From: Anaerolineae bacterium
GTDB taxonomy: Bacteria > Chloroflexota > Anaerolineae > Anaerolineales > E44-bin32
NCBI GenBank assembly: GCA_030673735.1
Contig: DAOVIK010000005.1
Location: forward strand, 1-20,825
Length of the DNA stretch: 20,825 nt
Direction of reading: 5' to 3'
Shown here: positions 14,235 to 20,825 of the stretch, piece after piece
Layout: every line of letters begins with the position of its first letter
Numbering within the stretch: position 1 is the first letter of the stretch
The notes under the pieces: model-generated
The model's database searches: none
What the model was told of the DNA's origin: nothing
The model's input: only the letters and a program-made list of their open reading frames with translations
Made by a program: the position numbers and the translations under genes

Positions 14235-15884
14235 ATGACCAAGTATGTGTTCGTGACCGGTGGGGTGGTGAGCTCCGTTGGCAAGGGTGTTACTGCGGCC
14301 GCCATCGGGAAGCTGCTCAAGGAGCGCGGGATCAAAGTCTCAATCCAAAAATTGGATCCGTACATCAACGTTGATCCAGGAACCATGAATCCCTACCAAC
14401 ACGGCGAAGTCTATGTTCTGGATGATGGCTCGGAAACCGACCTTGATCTTGGTCACTATGAACGCTTCATTGATGACAATCTGAGCGGCGTGTGCAACAT
14501 CACCACCGGGCAGATCTACTCTTCGGTAATTGCCCAAGAGCGAAAGGGTACATTCCTGGGAGGCACGATCCAAGTGGTTCCCCACATTACATCGGAGATA
14601 AAACGCCGCATAGACCGCGTTCCCCAAGAAACGGGAGCGGAGGTGGTGATCGTGGAGGTTGGGGGTACGGTAGGTGACATTGAGTCGCTTCCGTTCTTGG
14701 AAGCGCTGCGGCAGATGCGCTACGAACTGGGACGCGAGGATACGCTGTACGTACACGTGACATGGCTGCCCTACATCGGCGCTACGGGTGAGCTGAAGAC
14801 CAAGCCGACACAGCATTCCGTGCGCGAGCTGCGCTCGATCGGTCTGCATCCAGATGTCATCATTGCTCGTTCGGACCATCCGGTAGGAGAGGATCTGCGA
14901 GCTAAGATCGCACTCTTCTGTGACGTTGAGCAAAAAGGCGTTATCCCCTTGGAAAGCACGCCAGTATTGTATGAGGTGCCGTTGCTGCTTGAAGCGCACG
15001 CGCTGGGCGATTACTTGCTGCAGAAGCTGAATCTGAAGGCACGGCGAAAGCCTGACTGGAAGGAATGGCGGGCAATGGTGGCCGCCTGGCGCACACGGAG
15101 GCCCAAAGTACGTATCGCGGTCGTAGGAAAGTACATCGAGCTGGAGGACGCGTACATGAGCGTCCGCGAGGCCGTGCGACATGCATCGCTGGCGGCGGAT
15201 TTGGATGCCGAATTCTCCTGGATACATTCTGTCGATCTGGAAGAGGGGGCCGGGTGGGATGAATTGCGTGCGGCGCACGGAGTGATTGTTCCTGGGGGGT
15301 TTGGAGATCGGGGTATAGAGGGAATGATCGCGGCAGCGCGCTATGCTCGACAAGAACAGGTTCCCTATTTGGGCCTTTGTTTGGGCATGCAGGTTATGGT
15401 GATTGAGTGCGCCCGCAGCGTATTAGACAATAAAGAAGCTAATTCGACGGAATTCGATCCGAAGACTCCGCACGCGGTGATCGATCTGCTTCCGAGTCAG
15501 CGCGAAATCGGGGAGCTGGGGGGCACCATGCGCTTGGGTCTGTATCCTTGCGAGATCAAACCAGGCACCGTGAGCGCGCAGGCCTACGGGCGAAAACGGG
15601 TGGAGGAGCGGCACCGCCATCGCTTCGAGCTCAACAATGCCTACCGCGAGGTTCTCGAGGGCCATGGCATGCGCTTTTCAGGGCTCTCACCGGATGGCAA
15701 GCTGGTAGAGATTGCGGAAATAGCTGAGCATGCCTTCATGCTTGGTTCGCAATTTCATCCTGAATTTCGTTCGCGTCCGATTCGCCCACATCCGTTGTTC
15801 GTGGCTTTCATCAAGGCTGCCGCCCAACGCGCGGAAGCGAATAATGAAAAATCCACAGCAACACTGGGCGAGGAACCAGAGTAG
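14235..15884 (+). CDS. pyrG: CTP synthase
   Basis: CTP synthase makes CTP from UTP, ATP and glutamine, the last step of pyrimidine nucleotide synthesis. The 549 residues include the synthase domain (KYVFVTGGVVSSVGKG near the start, EVGGTVGDIESLPF) and a class I glutamine amidotransferase domain with PGGFGDRG, the Cys nucleophile in GLCLGMQ and the His-Glu pair in SQFHPEF. All active-site motifs are intact. The ATG at 14235 gives the family N-terminus; the longer frame from GTG 14199 would run into the 3' arm of the upstream hairpin. GGGAG lies about 11 bases before the ATG. Confidence 0.97.
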   Translation: MTKYVFVTGGVVSSVGKGVTAAAIGKLLKERGIKVSIQKLDPYINVDPGTMNPYQHGEVYVLDDGSETDLDLGHYERFIDDNLSGVCNITTGQIYSSVIAQERKGTFLGGTIQVVPHITSEIKRRIDRVPQETGAEVVIVEVGGTVGDIESLPFLEALRQMRYELGREDTLYVHVTWLPYIGATGELKTKPTQHSVRELRSIGLHPDVIIARSDHPVGEDLRAKIALFCDVEQKGVIPLESTPVLYEVPLLLEAHALGDYLLQKLNLKARRKPDWKEWRAMVAAWRTRRPKVRIAVVGKYIELEDAYMSVREAVRHASLAADLDAEFSWIHSVDLEEGAGWDELRAAHGVIVPGGFGDRGIEGMIAAARYARQEQVPYLGLCLGMQVMVIECARSVLDNKEANSTEFDPKTPHAVIDLLPSQREIGELGGTMRLGLYPCEIKPGTVSAQAYGRKRVEERHRHRFELNNAYREVLEGHGMRFSGLSPDGKLVEIAEIAEHAFMLGSQFHPEFRSRPIRPHPLFVAFIKAAAQRAEANNEKSTATLGEEPE

Positions 15885-15901
15885 GGAATCCTCGCGAAGA
15901 A

Positions 15902-15924
15902 GCGCCGGTCTCCCAGACCGACGC
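15902..15924. repeat. Short inverted repeat between convergent genes
   Basis: GCGCCGGTCT (15902-15911) and AGACCGACGC (15915-15924) are inverted repeats with one mismatch around CCC. No T-run follows on either strand. This looks like a REP-type palindrome rather than a terminator. The rest of the 15885-16043 gap shows nothing else. Confidence 0.45.
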
Positions 15925-16043
15925 CCAAATGCCCTGTATGTTGCTTGAAGCTATTGCTTGCGGAAAAGGTTCATTGGAATGGCAACAAAGAGCCATGCCT
16001 CTTGCTGCCTGTGTACGGAGCATATTGGCGTGAGCCATCTCCG

Positions 16044-16568
16044 CTATTCTTCCCGCTCCTCCTCCGTCTTCTGGAGTTGCTTCTTCTCAGTCTGTTGGAG
16101 TTGCTCCTGCTGCAAGGCTTGTTGACGGTCAGCGGCAAGCTTGTTGATCCCGTTGCGCGTTTGTGTGAGCAGACGGCTGAGTTCGCTTTCCAGCGCCTCA
16201 AGGGACTCGATGACATAACCGTCGGATTCATGGCGAATGGATTCCGTGGCAGCGCGGGCTTGGTTGATAATCTGCTCGGCGCGCTCCTGAGCGGCTTGCA
16301 CCACAGCATCACTCACCAGCAGCTGCTCAGCCTCTTGCTTGGCGAGTGAAATCGTTCGTCCTGCCTCTTCCTGAGCTTGGGCGATCACACGGTCACTCTG
16401 CGAAGTGATCTGCTGAGCCTTCTTCATTTCATCAGGAATGGAGATGCGCATCTGATCGATGAGTTCGAGTATGCGATCCTCATCAACTATGATGTTGCGA
16501 GTTAATGGAATGGCCCGGCAATCGCTGATCAGCTCCTCGAGCCGGTCAACCAAGTGCAGGATATCCAT
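16044..16568 (-). CDS. Coiled-coil protein of unknown function (DivIVA/V-ATPase-subunit-like)
   Basis: The 174-residue protein is almost entirely helical. The N-terminal 25 residues (MDILHLVDRLEELI) form an amphipathic helix, then come DEDRILELIDQMRISIPDEMKKA, a long Ala/Glu/Gln coiled coil (about 55-150) and a Gln/Lys/Glu-rich tail. DivIVA-like and ATP synthase subunit B/H-like coiled coils share this look, but no diagnostic residue is visible, so no function is given. The start at 16568 is chosen because GGAGG (16578-16574) is 5 bases upstream; it overlaps the in-frame GTG at 16574. It follows coaD after about 100 bases and ends the minus-strand cluster. Confidence 0.8.
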   Translation of the reverse strand: MDILHLVDRLEELISDCRAIPLTRNIIVDEDRILELIDQMRISIPDEMKKAQQITSQSDRVIAQAQEEAGRTISLAKQEAEQLLVSDAVVQAAQERAEQIINQARAATESIRHESDGYVIESLEALESELSRLLTQTRNGINKLAADRQQALQQEQLQQTEKKQLQKTEEEREE

Positions 16569-16666
16569 GGGCACCTCCGGTTCGCCTCATGGGTTGTTGG
16601 CGTCTCACTCCTCAGAGTTCAGTCCACCGAAGCGTACACCCAAGACCGTCATCTGGTCAACATGCG

Positions 16667-17194
16667 TCAATCACGCAGCGAGGTCAGTGGAAAGGATCGC
16701 GGCCCATCCTCGCCAAGTTCCTCGAAGCGTTTCTTCAAGGCCTTGAGGACGAGCTTGGGCACAAGGCTGGACACATCACCTTCCAGAGAGGCGATCTCGC
16801 GCACCGTCGAGCCGGTCAAGAAGCTATGTTCTTCGCTGGTGATGAGTGCAACCACGTCGATCTCTGGAGCCAGGCGGCGGTTGGCAAGAGCCATGCGGAA
16901 CTCATGCTCGAAATCGGAAAACACCCGCAAACCTCTCACAATGACTTTAGCATCTACGCTGCGGCAGAATTCAACTGTGAGTCCCTGGTAGCCCACGACG
17001 CTGATGTTCCTGTGTCCGCGAAATACCTGCGATACCATATCAAGCCGCTCTTTTGGCGAGAACAGCAGGTTCTTCAGCGGCCGGTCGTACACGCCGATGA
17101 CCAATTCGTCGAACAGCAAGGCGGCGCGCTCGGCAATGTCTATATGTCCGAGGTGTATGGGATCAAAGGTTCCCGGAAAGATGGCTCGCACCAT
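16667..17194 (-). CDS. coaD: Pantetheine-phosphate adenylyltransferase
   Basis: CoaD transfers AMP from ATP to 4'-phosphopantetheine, the fourth step of coenzyme A synthesis. The 175-residue protein is slightly longer than the usual 160-170. It carries the nucleotidyltransferase motif in GTFDPIHLGHIDI (about 8-20), IVRGLRVFSDFEHE (substrate site) and the C-terminal FLTGSTVREIASLEG (in place of the common ISSSxVRE). Its ATG shares one base with the recG stop, so the two are translationally coupled. Confidence 0.96.
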   Translation of the reverse strand: MVRAIFPGTFDPIHLGHIDIAERAALLFDELVIGVYDRPLKNLLFSPKERLDMVSQVFRGHRNISVVGYQGLTVEFCRSVDAKVIVRGLRVFSDFEHEFRMALANRRLAPEIDVVALITSEEHSFLTGSTVREIASLEGDVSSLVPKLVLKALKKRFEELGEDGPRSFPLTSLRD

Positions 17195-19701
17195 CAGCTG
17201 ACCTCTCTCTTTCTCCCCGTCCAGAAGCGGTCGACGGCCTTCGCCAACGCTCCATGTTCTGGAAGGGAGAGCTCAGGATCGGCGGCAAACATGCGCTCTG
17301 CTTCTCGGCGAGCCTTTTCGATCAAGCGCACATCGGTCAGGCTGGCCATGCGCAGCTCTACGAATCCCGTTTGGCGAGTGCCTAGGAAATCTCCCGGACC
17401 GCGCTGTTCGAGATCGAGATCGGCAAGCTTGAAGCCGTCATCGGTGGACTCCAAGGCTTTGAGCCGCTTGTTTGCGGCTTCGTCGTCTTGGTCGGAAATG
17501 AGCAGGCAGTAGGACTTGTGTGGCCCCCGGCCCACACGACCGCGGAATTGGTGGAGCTGTGCCAATCCGAAACGGTTGGCGCCATCGACGAGCATCACGG
17601 TTGCATTGGGGATATCAACTCCGACCTCCACGACGGATGTGGATACCATCACGTCGATCTCACCGGCGCGGAATTTCCCCATCGCGGTCTCTTTCTCGTC
17701 CGCCGGCATCCGTCCGTGAAGCAAGCCGACGTTGTAGCTTGCGAATTCCTCCTTCTGCAGTCGTTCATGCTCCTCGACCGCGGCCTTGGCGTCGATCTTC
17801 TCGGATTCCTCAACCAGGGGAAAAATGATAAACGCTTGGTGCCCGGTGTCAATCTGCGATCTAGTGAAGTTGAAGGCGCGACCACGCTCGATCGGCTGCA
17901 TAAGCCTGGTTTCAATCTTTTGGCGTCCTGGTGGTATCTCATCGATCAAGCTCAGCTCCAAGTCACCGAAAACCGTCAGCGCCAGCGAGCGTGGAATGGG
18001 GGTGGCGGTCATGACCATCAGGCTGGGATTATCCCCCTTGGCTCGCAGGAGTGAGCGCTGCTCCACTCCGAAGCGGTGTTGCTCATCAATCACCGCCAAC
18101 CCGAAATCAGCAAACGTGACTGGATCCTCGAGAAGAGCATGCGTACCGACCACGATGGGAATCGCTCCGCTAGCAAGACCCTCGCGGATCTCACGCTTCT
18201 CAGCTTCTGGCGTTGCGCCGATAAGCAGGCGGATGGACTCAGCGGGCATGCCAGACATCGCGGACAGAAGATCCCTTAGCGTGTGTAGGTGCTGTTCTGC
18301 AAGAATGCTCGTGGGAGCCATGAGTGCGGATTGCTTGTCGTTGGCAGCGGCGATCGCCATAGCCACAGCGGCCACGACGGTTTTTCCCGAGCCAACGTCG
18401 CCTTGCAGCAAGCGATTCATCGGGCGTGGGGCGGCAAGATCCTTGCGAATTTCGTCCAAGGCGGTCTTCTGCGCCGCAGTTAACTGGTAGGGCAGTGCGG
18501 CCACGAATTCGTCAAATCGGCCTTGGTCGATGACCATGGGATCGGCTTGCTGCTGCTCCCAATCTCGTTTCTGCCGCAGCACGCCCAACTGGAGCAAGAA
18601 CATTTCGTCGAAGGCAAGCCGGTGCTGTGCATGCTCCAAACGCTCCCAGCTATCTGGGAAATGAACCTGCCTTTGCGCCTCGCCCAAGGGGATCAAATCA
18701 GCGCTCTGCAGCAGCGAGGCAGGCAAGGGATCCTGAAGATGAGGAGCCAGGCGCGGCACAACGCCATTCATCAAGCGCCGGATCCATTTTGCGGTGATCC
18801 CGGCCGTGAGGGGATAGACCGGCACGATGCGGTTGGTGTGCAGATGCTGGCTCTCCAGAGGTTCCCACTCCGGATTATTCATCGTCAATCGCCCCAAGTA
18901 CTGATCGACCTTGCCTGAGACCACGACCGCCCGGCCGGGCTTGAGGCGATCGGCGATCCATGGTTGGTTGAACCACGTCAGCCGCAGTGATCCCGTCCCG
19001 TCGCTGATGCTGGTCTCGACAAGCTTCATCTTGCCGCCACGTGCCGAGCGGACCTGCACATCATCAACGGTGGCAATGATAGTGACCTCCTCTCCGTACC
19101 AGAGGCGGTTGATCGTCTTGAGTTTCGAGTAATCGTCATAGCGGCGCGGCAGATGCCACAGCAGATCACCCAGTGTTTCAAGACCGAGCCGCTTGAGCGT
19201 CTTGGCGGATTTGGGCCCGATGCCTTGAATGCGCGTGAGGGGGGCTTCAATGGCAGGGTGATCGGATGCTGCGGCTTTCGCGGCAGGAGGTTGGGAGGCC
19301 TTGGGTGGCGAGGCGGTCTTTTCTGTACTTGTGCTTTCCTTGGGAATGCCGCTTGCAGGAGTCTCAACCGGCGTACTGGCGACCTCAGGTTTGCTCTTGG
19401 GCGCAACTGGAGTAGCGACTTCGCCATCTCCCTCACGTTGCTCCGCGGTCGGATACTCGGTCTGCATCCGGTTCCAAATCCCCTGCAGCACTTCTTTGCG
19501 TGAAGCTGGCGATAGCTTGGGGTAATCCCTCAGGCGGGAAAGTACCATGTCGATGAAATGCTTCGCCAATCCGCTCTGGCGCGCTTCAGCTTCCCAAGGT
19601 TCCAGCATGCGCTGCAAGCCGCCAACCACGGCCTGGTTGTCGTGGCCGCGCTCGGCTTCCAATCGCATATATTTGGTGAGCTTATCAACAGCAGGATTCA
19701 T
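17194..19701 (-). CDS. recG: ATP-dependent DNA helicase RecG with N-terminal extension
   Basis: RecG remodels stalled replication forks and Holliday junctions. The 835 residues exceed the usual 680-700 by about 150. Residues 1-90 are a predicted helical domain, 90-150 a Pro/Ala/Ser/Lys-rich linker, and the RecG body begins at IQGIGPKSAKTLKRLGL (158 on), with the wedge/OB domain to about 290. Helicase motifs: GDVGSGKT (434-441), DEQH (539-542), TATPIPRS (565-572), STSVVEVGVDIPNA and QFRGRVGRG. All are intact. The extension is in the same frame, and the ATG at 19701 is the only good start before the body. It follows degV after about 50 bases and is coupled to coaD. Confidence 0.97.
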   Translation of the reverse strand: MNPAVDKLTKYMRLEAERGHDNQAVVGGLQRMLEPWEAEARQSGLAKHFIDMVLSRLRDYPKLSPASRKEVLQGIWNRMQTEYPTAEQREGDGEVATPVAPKSKPEVASTPVETPASGIPKESTSTEKTASPPKASQPPAAKAAASDHPAIEAPLTRIQGIGPKSAKTLKRLGLETLGDLLWHLPRRYDDYSKLKTINRLWYGEEVTIIATVDDVQVRSARGGKMKLVETSISDGTGSLRLTWFNQPWIADRLKPGRAVVVSGKVDQYLGRLTMNNPEWEPLESQHLHTNRIVPVYPLTAGITAKWIRRLMNGVVPRLAPHLQDPLPASLLQSADLIPLGEAQRQVHFPDSWERLEHAQHRLAFDEMFLLQLGVLRQKRDWEQQQADPMVIDQGRFDEFVAALPYQLTAAQKTALDEIRKDLAAPRPMNRLLQGDVGSGKTVVAAVAMAIAAANDKQSALMAPTSILAEQHLHTLRDLLSAMSGMPAESIRLLIGATPEAEKREIREGLASGAIPIVVGTHALLEDPVTFADFGLAVIDEQHRFGVEQRSLLRAKGDNPSLMVMTATPIPRSLALTVFGDLELSLIDEIPPGRQKIETRLMQPIERGRAFNFTRSQIDTGHQAFIIFPLVEESEKIDAKAAVEEHERLQKEEFASYNVGLLHGRMPADEKETAMGKFRAGEIDVMVSTSVVEVGVDIPNATVMLVDGANRFGLAQLHQFRGRVGRGPHKSYCLLISDQDDEAANKRLKALESTDDGFKLADLDLEQRGPGDFLGTRQTGFVELRMASLTDVRLIEKARREAERMFAADPELSLPEHGALAKAVDRFWTGRKREVS

Positions 19702-19751
19702 TTGCGGTACCCGTGTAGACTATACGCCAGAGCGCTTGAATGTGCCAATGT

Positions 19752-20597
19752 TTAGGTTCGCATGCCGACAATACCCACGGCGCCAGGCCCCACGTGGGCT
19801 CCGATCACCGGGGTCACGTCGACAATAACCGGAGGATGTTCGGAGACAGAGCGGAGTTCGTCGGCTACTGCGAAGGCCGCCTCGGGGGCGGCGGCGTGGG
19901 GGATTCCGAGGCGCTTGAGCGGCCCCCATGAGCGGGCATGGGCGAGCAGACTCTCTAAAGCTTTCTTGCGAGTTCGAACCCGATCCAGTTGCTCAACCAG
20001 CCCGTTGACGATCTCCAGCAGCAGCTTGATCTGCAAGATGCTGCCCAATCCAGCGCTCAGCCAGCTCACTCGACCTCCGCGACGAAGGTATTCCAATGTG
20101 TTCACGAAGGCGATGAGCTTGATATTCTCACGGGCGTGGTGGGCTGCATCGATCACGGCACTGAGCGAGGCGCCACGAACCGCTTGAAGGGCGGCCTCTT
20201 TGGCTTGGAATGCGATCCCCAGGGAGACTTGCTCGCTGTCCACCAAGTGAACACGCTCTTTGAAATCGGCTGCTGCTTGATTGACAACGTTCAGCATTCC
20301 GCTCAGCTTTGACGAAACATGGATGGAGACGATCTGCTTGGCCCCCTCCGATAGAACTCGCTCATAAACTTCCGCGAATGCTGCTGGGGATGGCGCAGCG
20401 GTAGTCACGGGCTTGGAGAGATCAGGCATGCGCTGGTAGAGCTCCTCGCGCGAGATGCCCACTCCATCCACGAGCGTTTGTTCTTCAACCGTGAGTACGG
20501 CCGGCACGACGGATATCCCTAGCTCATGCGCATCAGCCTCCGGGAGATCGGACGTACTATCTGTCACGATCACAATAGATTGTTTCGGGTGGCTCAT
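19752..20597 (-). CDS. DegV family (FakB-like) fatty-acid-binding protein
   Basis: This 281-residue DegV fold opens with IVIVTDSTSDLP and contains TTAAPSPAAFAEVYE, SIHVSSKLSGMLNV (the Ser that holds the fatty-acid carboxylate in FakB), NTLEYLRRGGRVS and the C-terminal GAHVGPGAVGIVG. FakB proteins present fatty acids to the kinase FakA (DAK2 domain); no fakA is in the window, though it could lie beyond the right edge. The start overlaps the stop of the preceding degV-like gene by four bases (ATGA). Confidence 0.93.
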   Translation of the reverse strand: MSHPKQSIVIVTDSTSDLPEADAHELGISVVPAVLTVEEQTLVDGVGISREELYQRMPDLSKPVTTAAPSPAAFAEVYERVLSEGAKQIVSIHVSSKLSGMLNVVNQAAADFKERVHLVDSEQVSLGIAFQAKEAALQAVRGASLSAVIDAAHHARENIKLIAFVNTLEYLRRGGRVSWLSAGLGSILQIKLLLEIVNGLVEQLDRVRTRKKALESLLAHARSWGPLKRLGIPHAAAPEAAFAVADELRSVSEHPPVIVDVTPVIGAHVGPGAVGIVGMRT

Positions 20598-20825
20598 GGT
20601 ATTTCCTGCTCAGGTTCAAGCACAACCGCTCCCAGCCCACCCAAGCCAACGAACGTTGCCAAGTGTGGGTTGTATCTTGATAGCGTGATTGGCGCATCTC
20701 GATAAAGGGTCTTAAGACGTTCGACAAGCATGCATCCTTGGCTGTATGCCTCTTCGCCTTCATACAGAAGGACCAGTTGCTCTACCATTGAGAATTCCGT
20801 TATGAACTCGACGAGCTTCTCCAAG
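20594..20825 (-). CDS. Second DegV-like protein, C-terminal part only
   Basis: The minus frame is open from the right window edge to a stop at 20594, so only the last 77 codons are present; the TTG at 20824 is probably not the start. The end (YNPHLATFVGLGGLGAVVLEPE) lines up with the DegV C-terminal signature, with GLGGLG replacing the usual GPGALG and no His. This suggests a diverged paralogue of the neighbouring DegV, coupled to it by a four-base overlap. The call rests on a short stretch. Confidence 0.6.
   Translation of the reverse strand, partial: LEKLVEFITEFSMVEQLVLLYEGEEAYSQGCMLVERLKTLYRDAPITLSRYNPHLATFVGLGGLGAVVLEPEQEIP

Noticed and set aside
16589..17512. 307-codon plus-strand frame across coaD and recG
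   Set aside because: It is antisense to two confidently identified genes and has no family resemblance.

Overview
The window looks like a chromosomal segment of a moderately GC-rich bacterium. The best guess is Chloroflexota, probably Anaerolineae-like. This is an inference from gene content: a single-chain RodA/PBP protein next to FhaA/FhaB-type FHA proteins, a RecG with a long N-terminal extension beside CoaD and tandem DegV proteins, archease with RtcB, and an S16 protein with a very long tail. No rRNA, tRNA, CRISPR array, transposase or phage gene was seen.

Layout, left to right. (1) 1-1769, minus: the 5' part of a large secreted lipoprotein gene with SdrD-B-like repeats; it runs off the left edge. 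(2) 1770-2865: about 1.1 kb without a gene, holding a cluster of short GTAGGGGCG-type inverted repeats, then a promoter and a terminator-bearing leader in front of tyrS. (3) 2866-4104, plus: a complete-looking tyrosyl-tRNA synthetase gene split by one in-frame TAA. (4) 4206-6082, minus: archease and rtcB, an RNA ligation/repair operon. (5) 6213-11152, plus: fhaA-like and fhaB-like FHA genes, mtnP, and a RodA (SEDS) glycosyltransferase fused to a class B PBP transpeptidase domain whose three catalytic motifs are all replaced. (6) 11600-13490, plus: rpsP (S16 with a histone-H1-like tail), khpA and rimM, a ribosome/RNA-binding cluster. (7) 13742-15884, plus: a Roadblock/LC7 protein and pyrG. (8) 16044-20825, minus: degV (partial), degV, recG, coaD and a coiled-coil protein, tightly packed and probably one operon.

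The order fhaA-fhaB-(mtnP)-rodA/pbpA recalls the actinobacterial fhaA-fhaB-pstP-rodA-pbpA-pknA-pknB locus, which couples phosphothreonine signalling to wall elongation. Here the phosphatase and kinases are absent, MTA phosphorylase sits in the middle, and the PBP half appears catalytically dead.

The observations most worth a second look are that fusion, the nonsense codon in tyrS, the S16 tail, the attenuator-like tyrS leader, and several promoters placed so that translation would start at or next to the transcript 5' end. No clear defence system, novel cluster or mobile system was found. All calls are from reading the sequence; no searches or folding programs were run.
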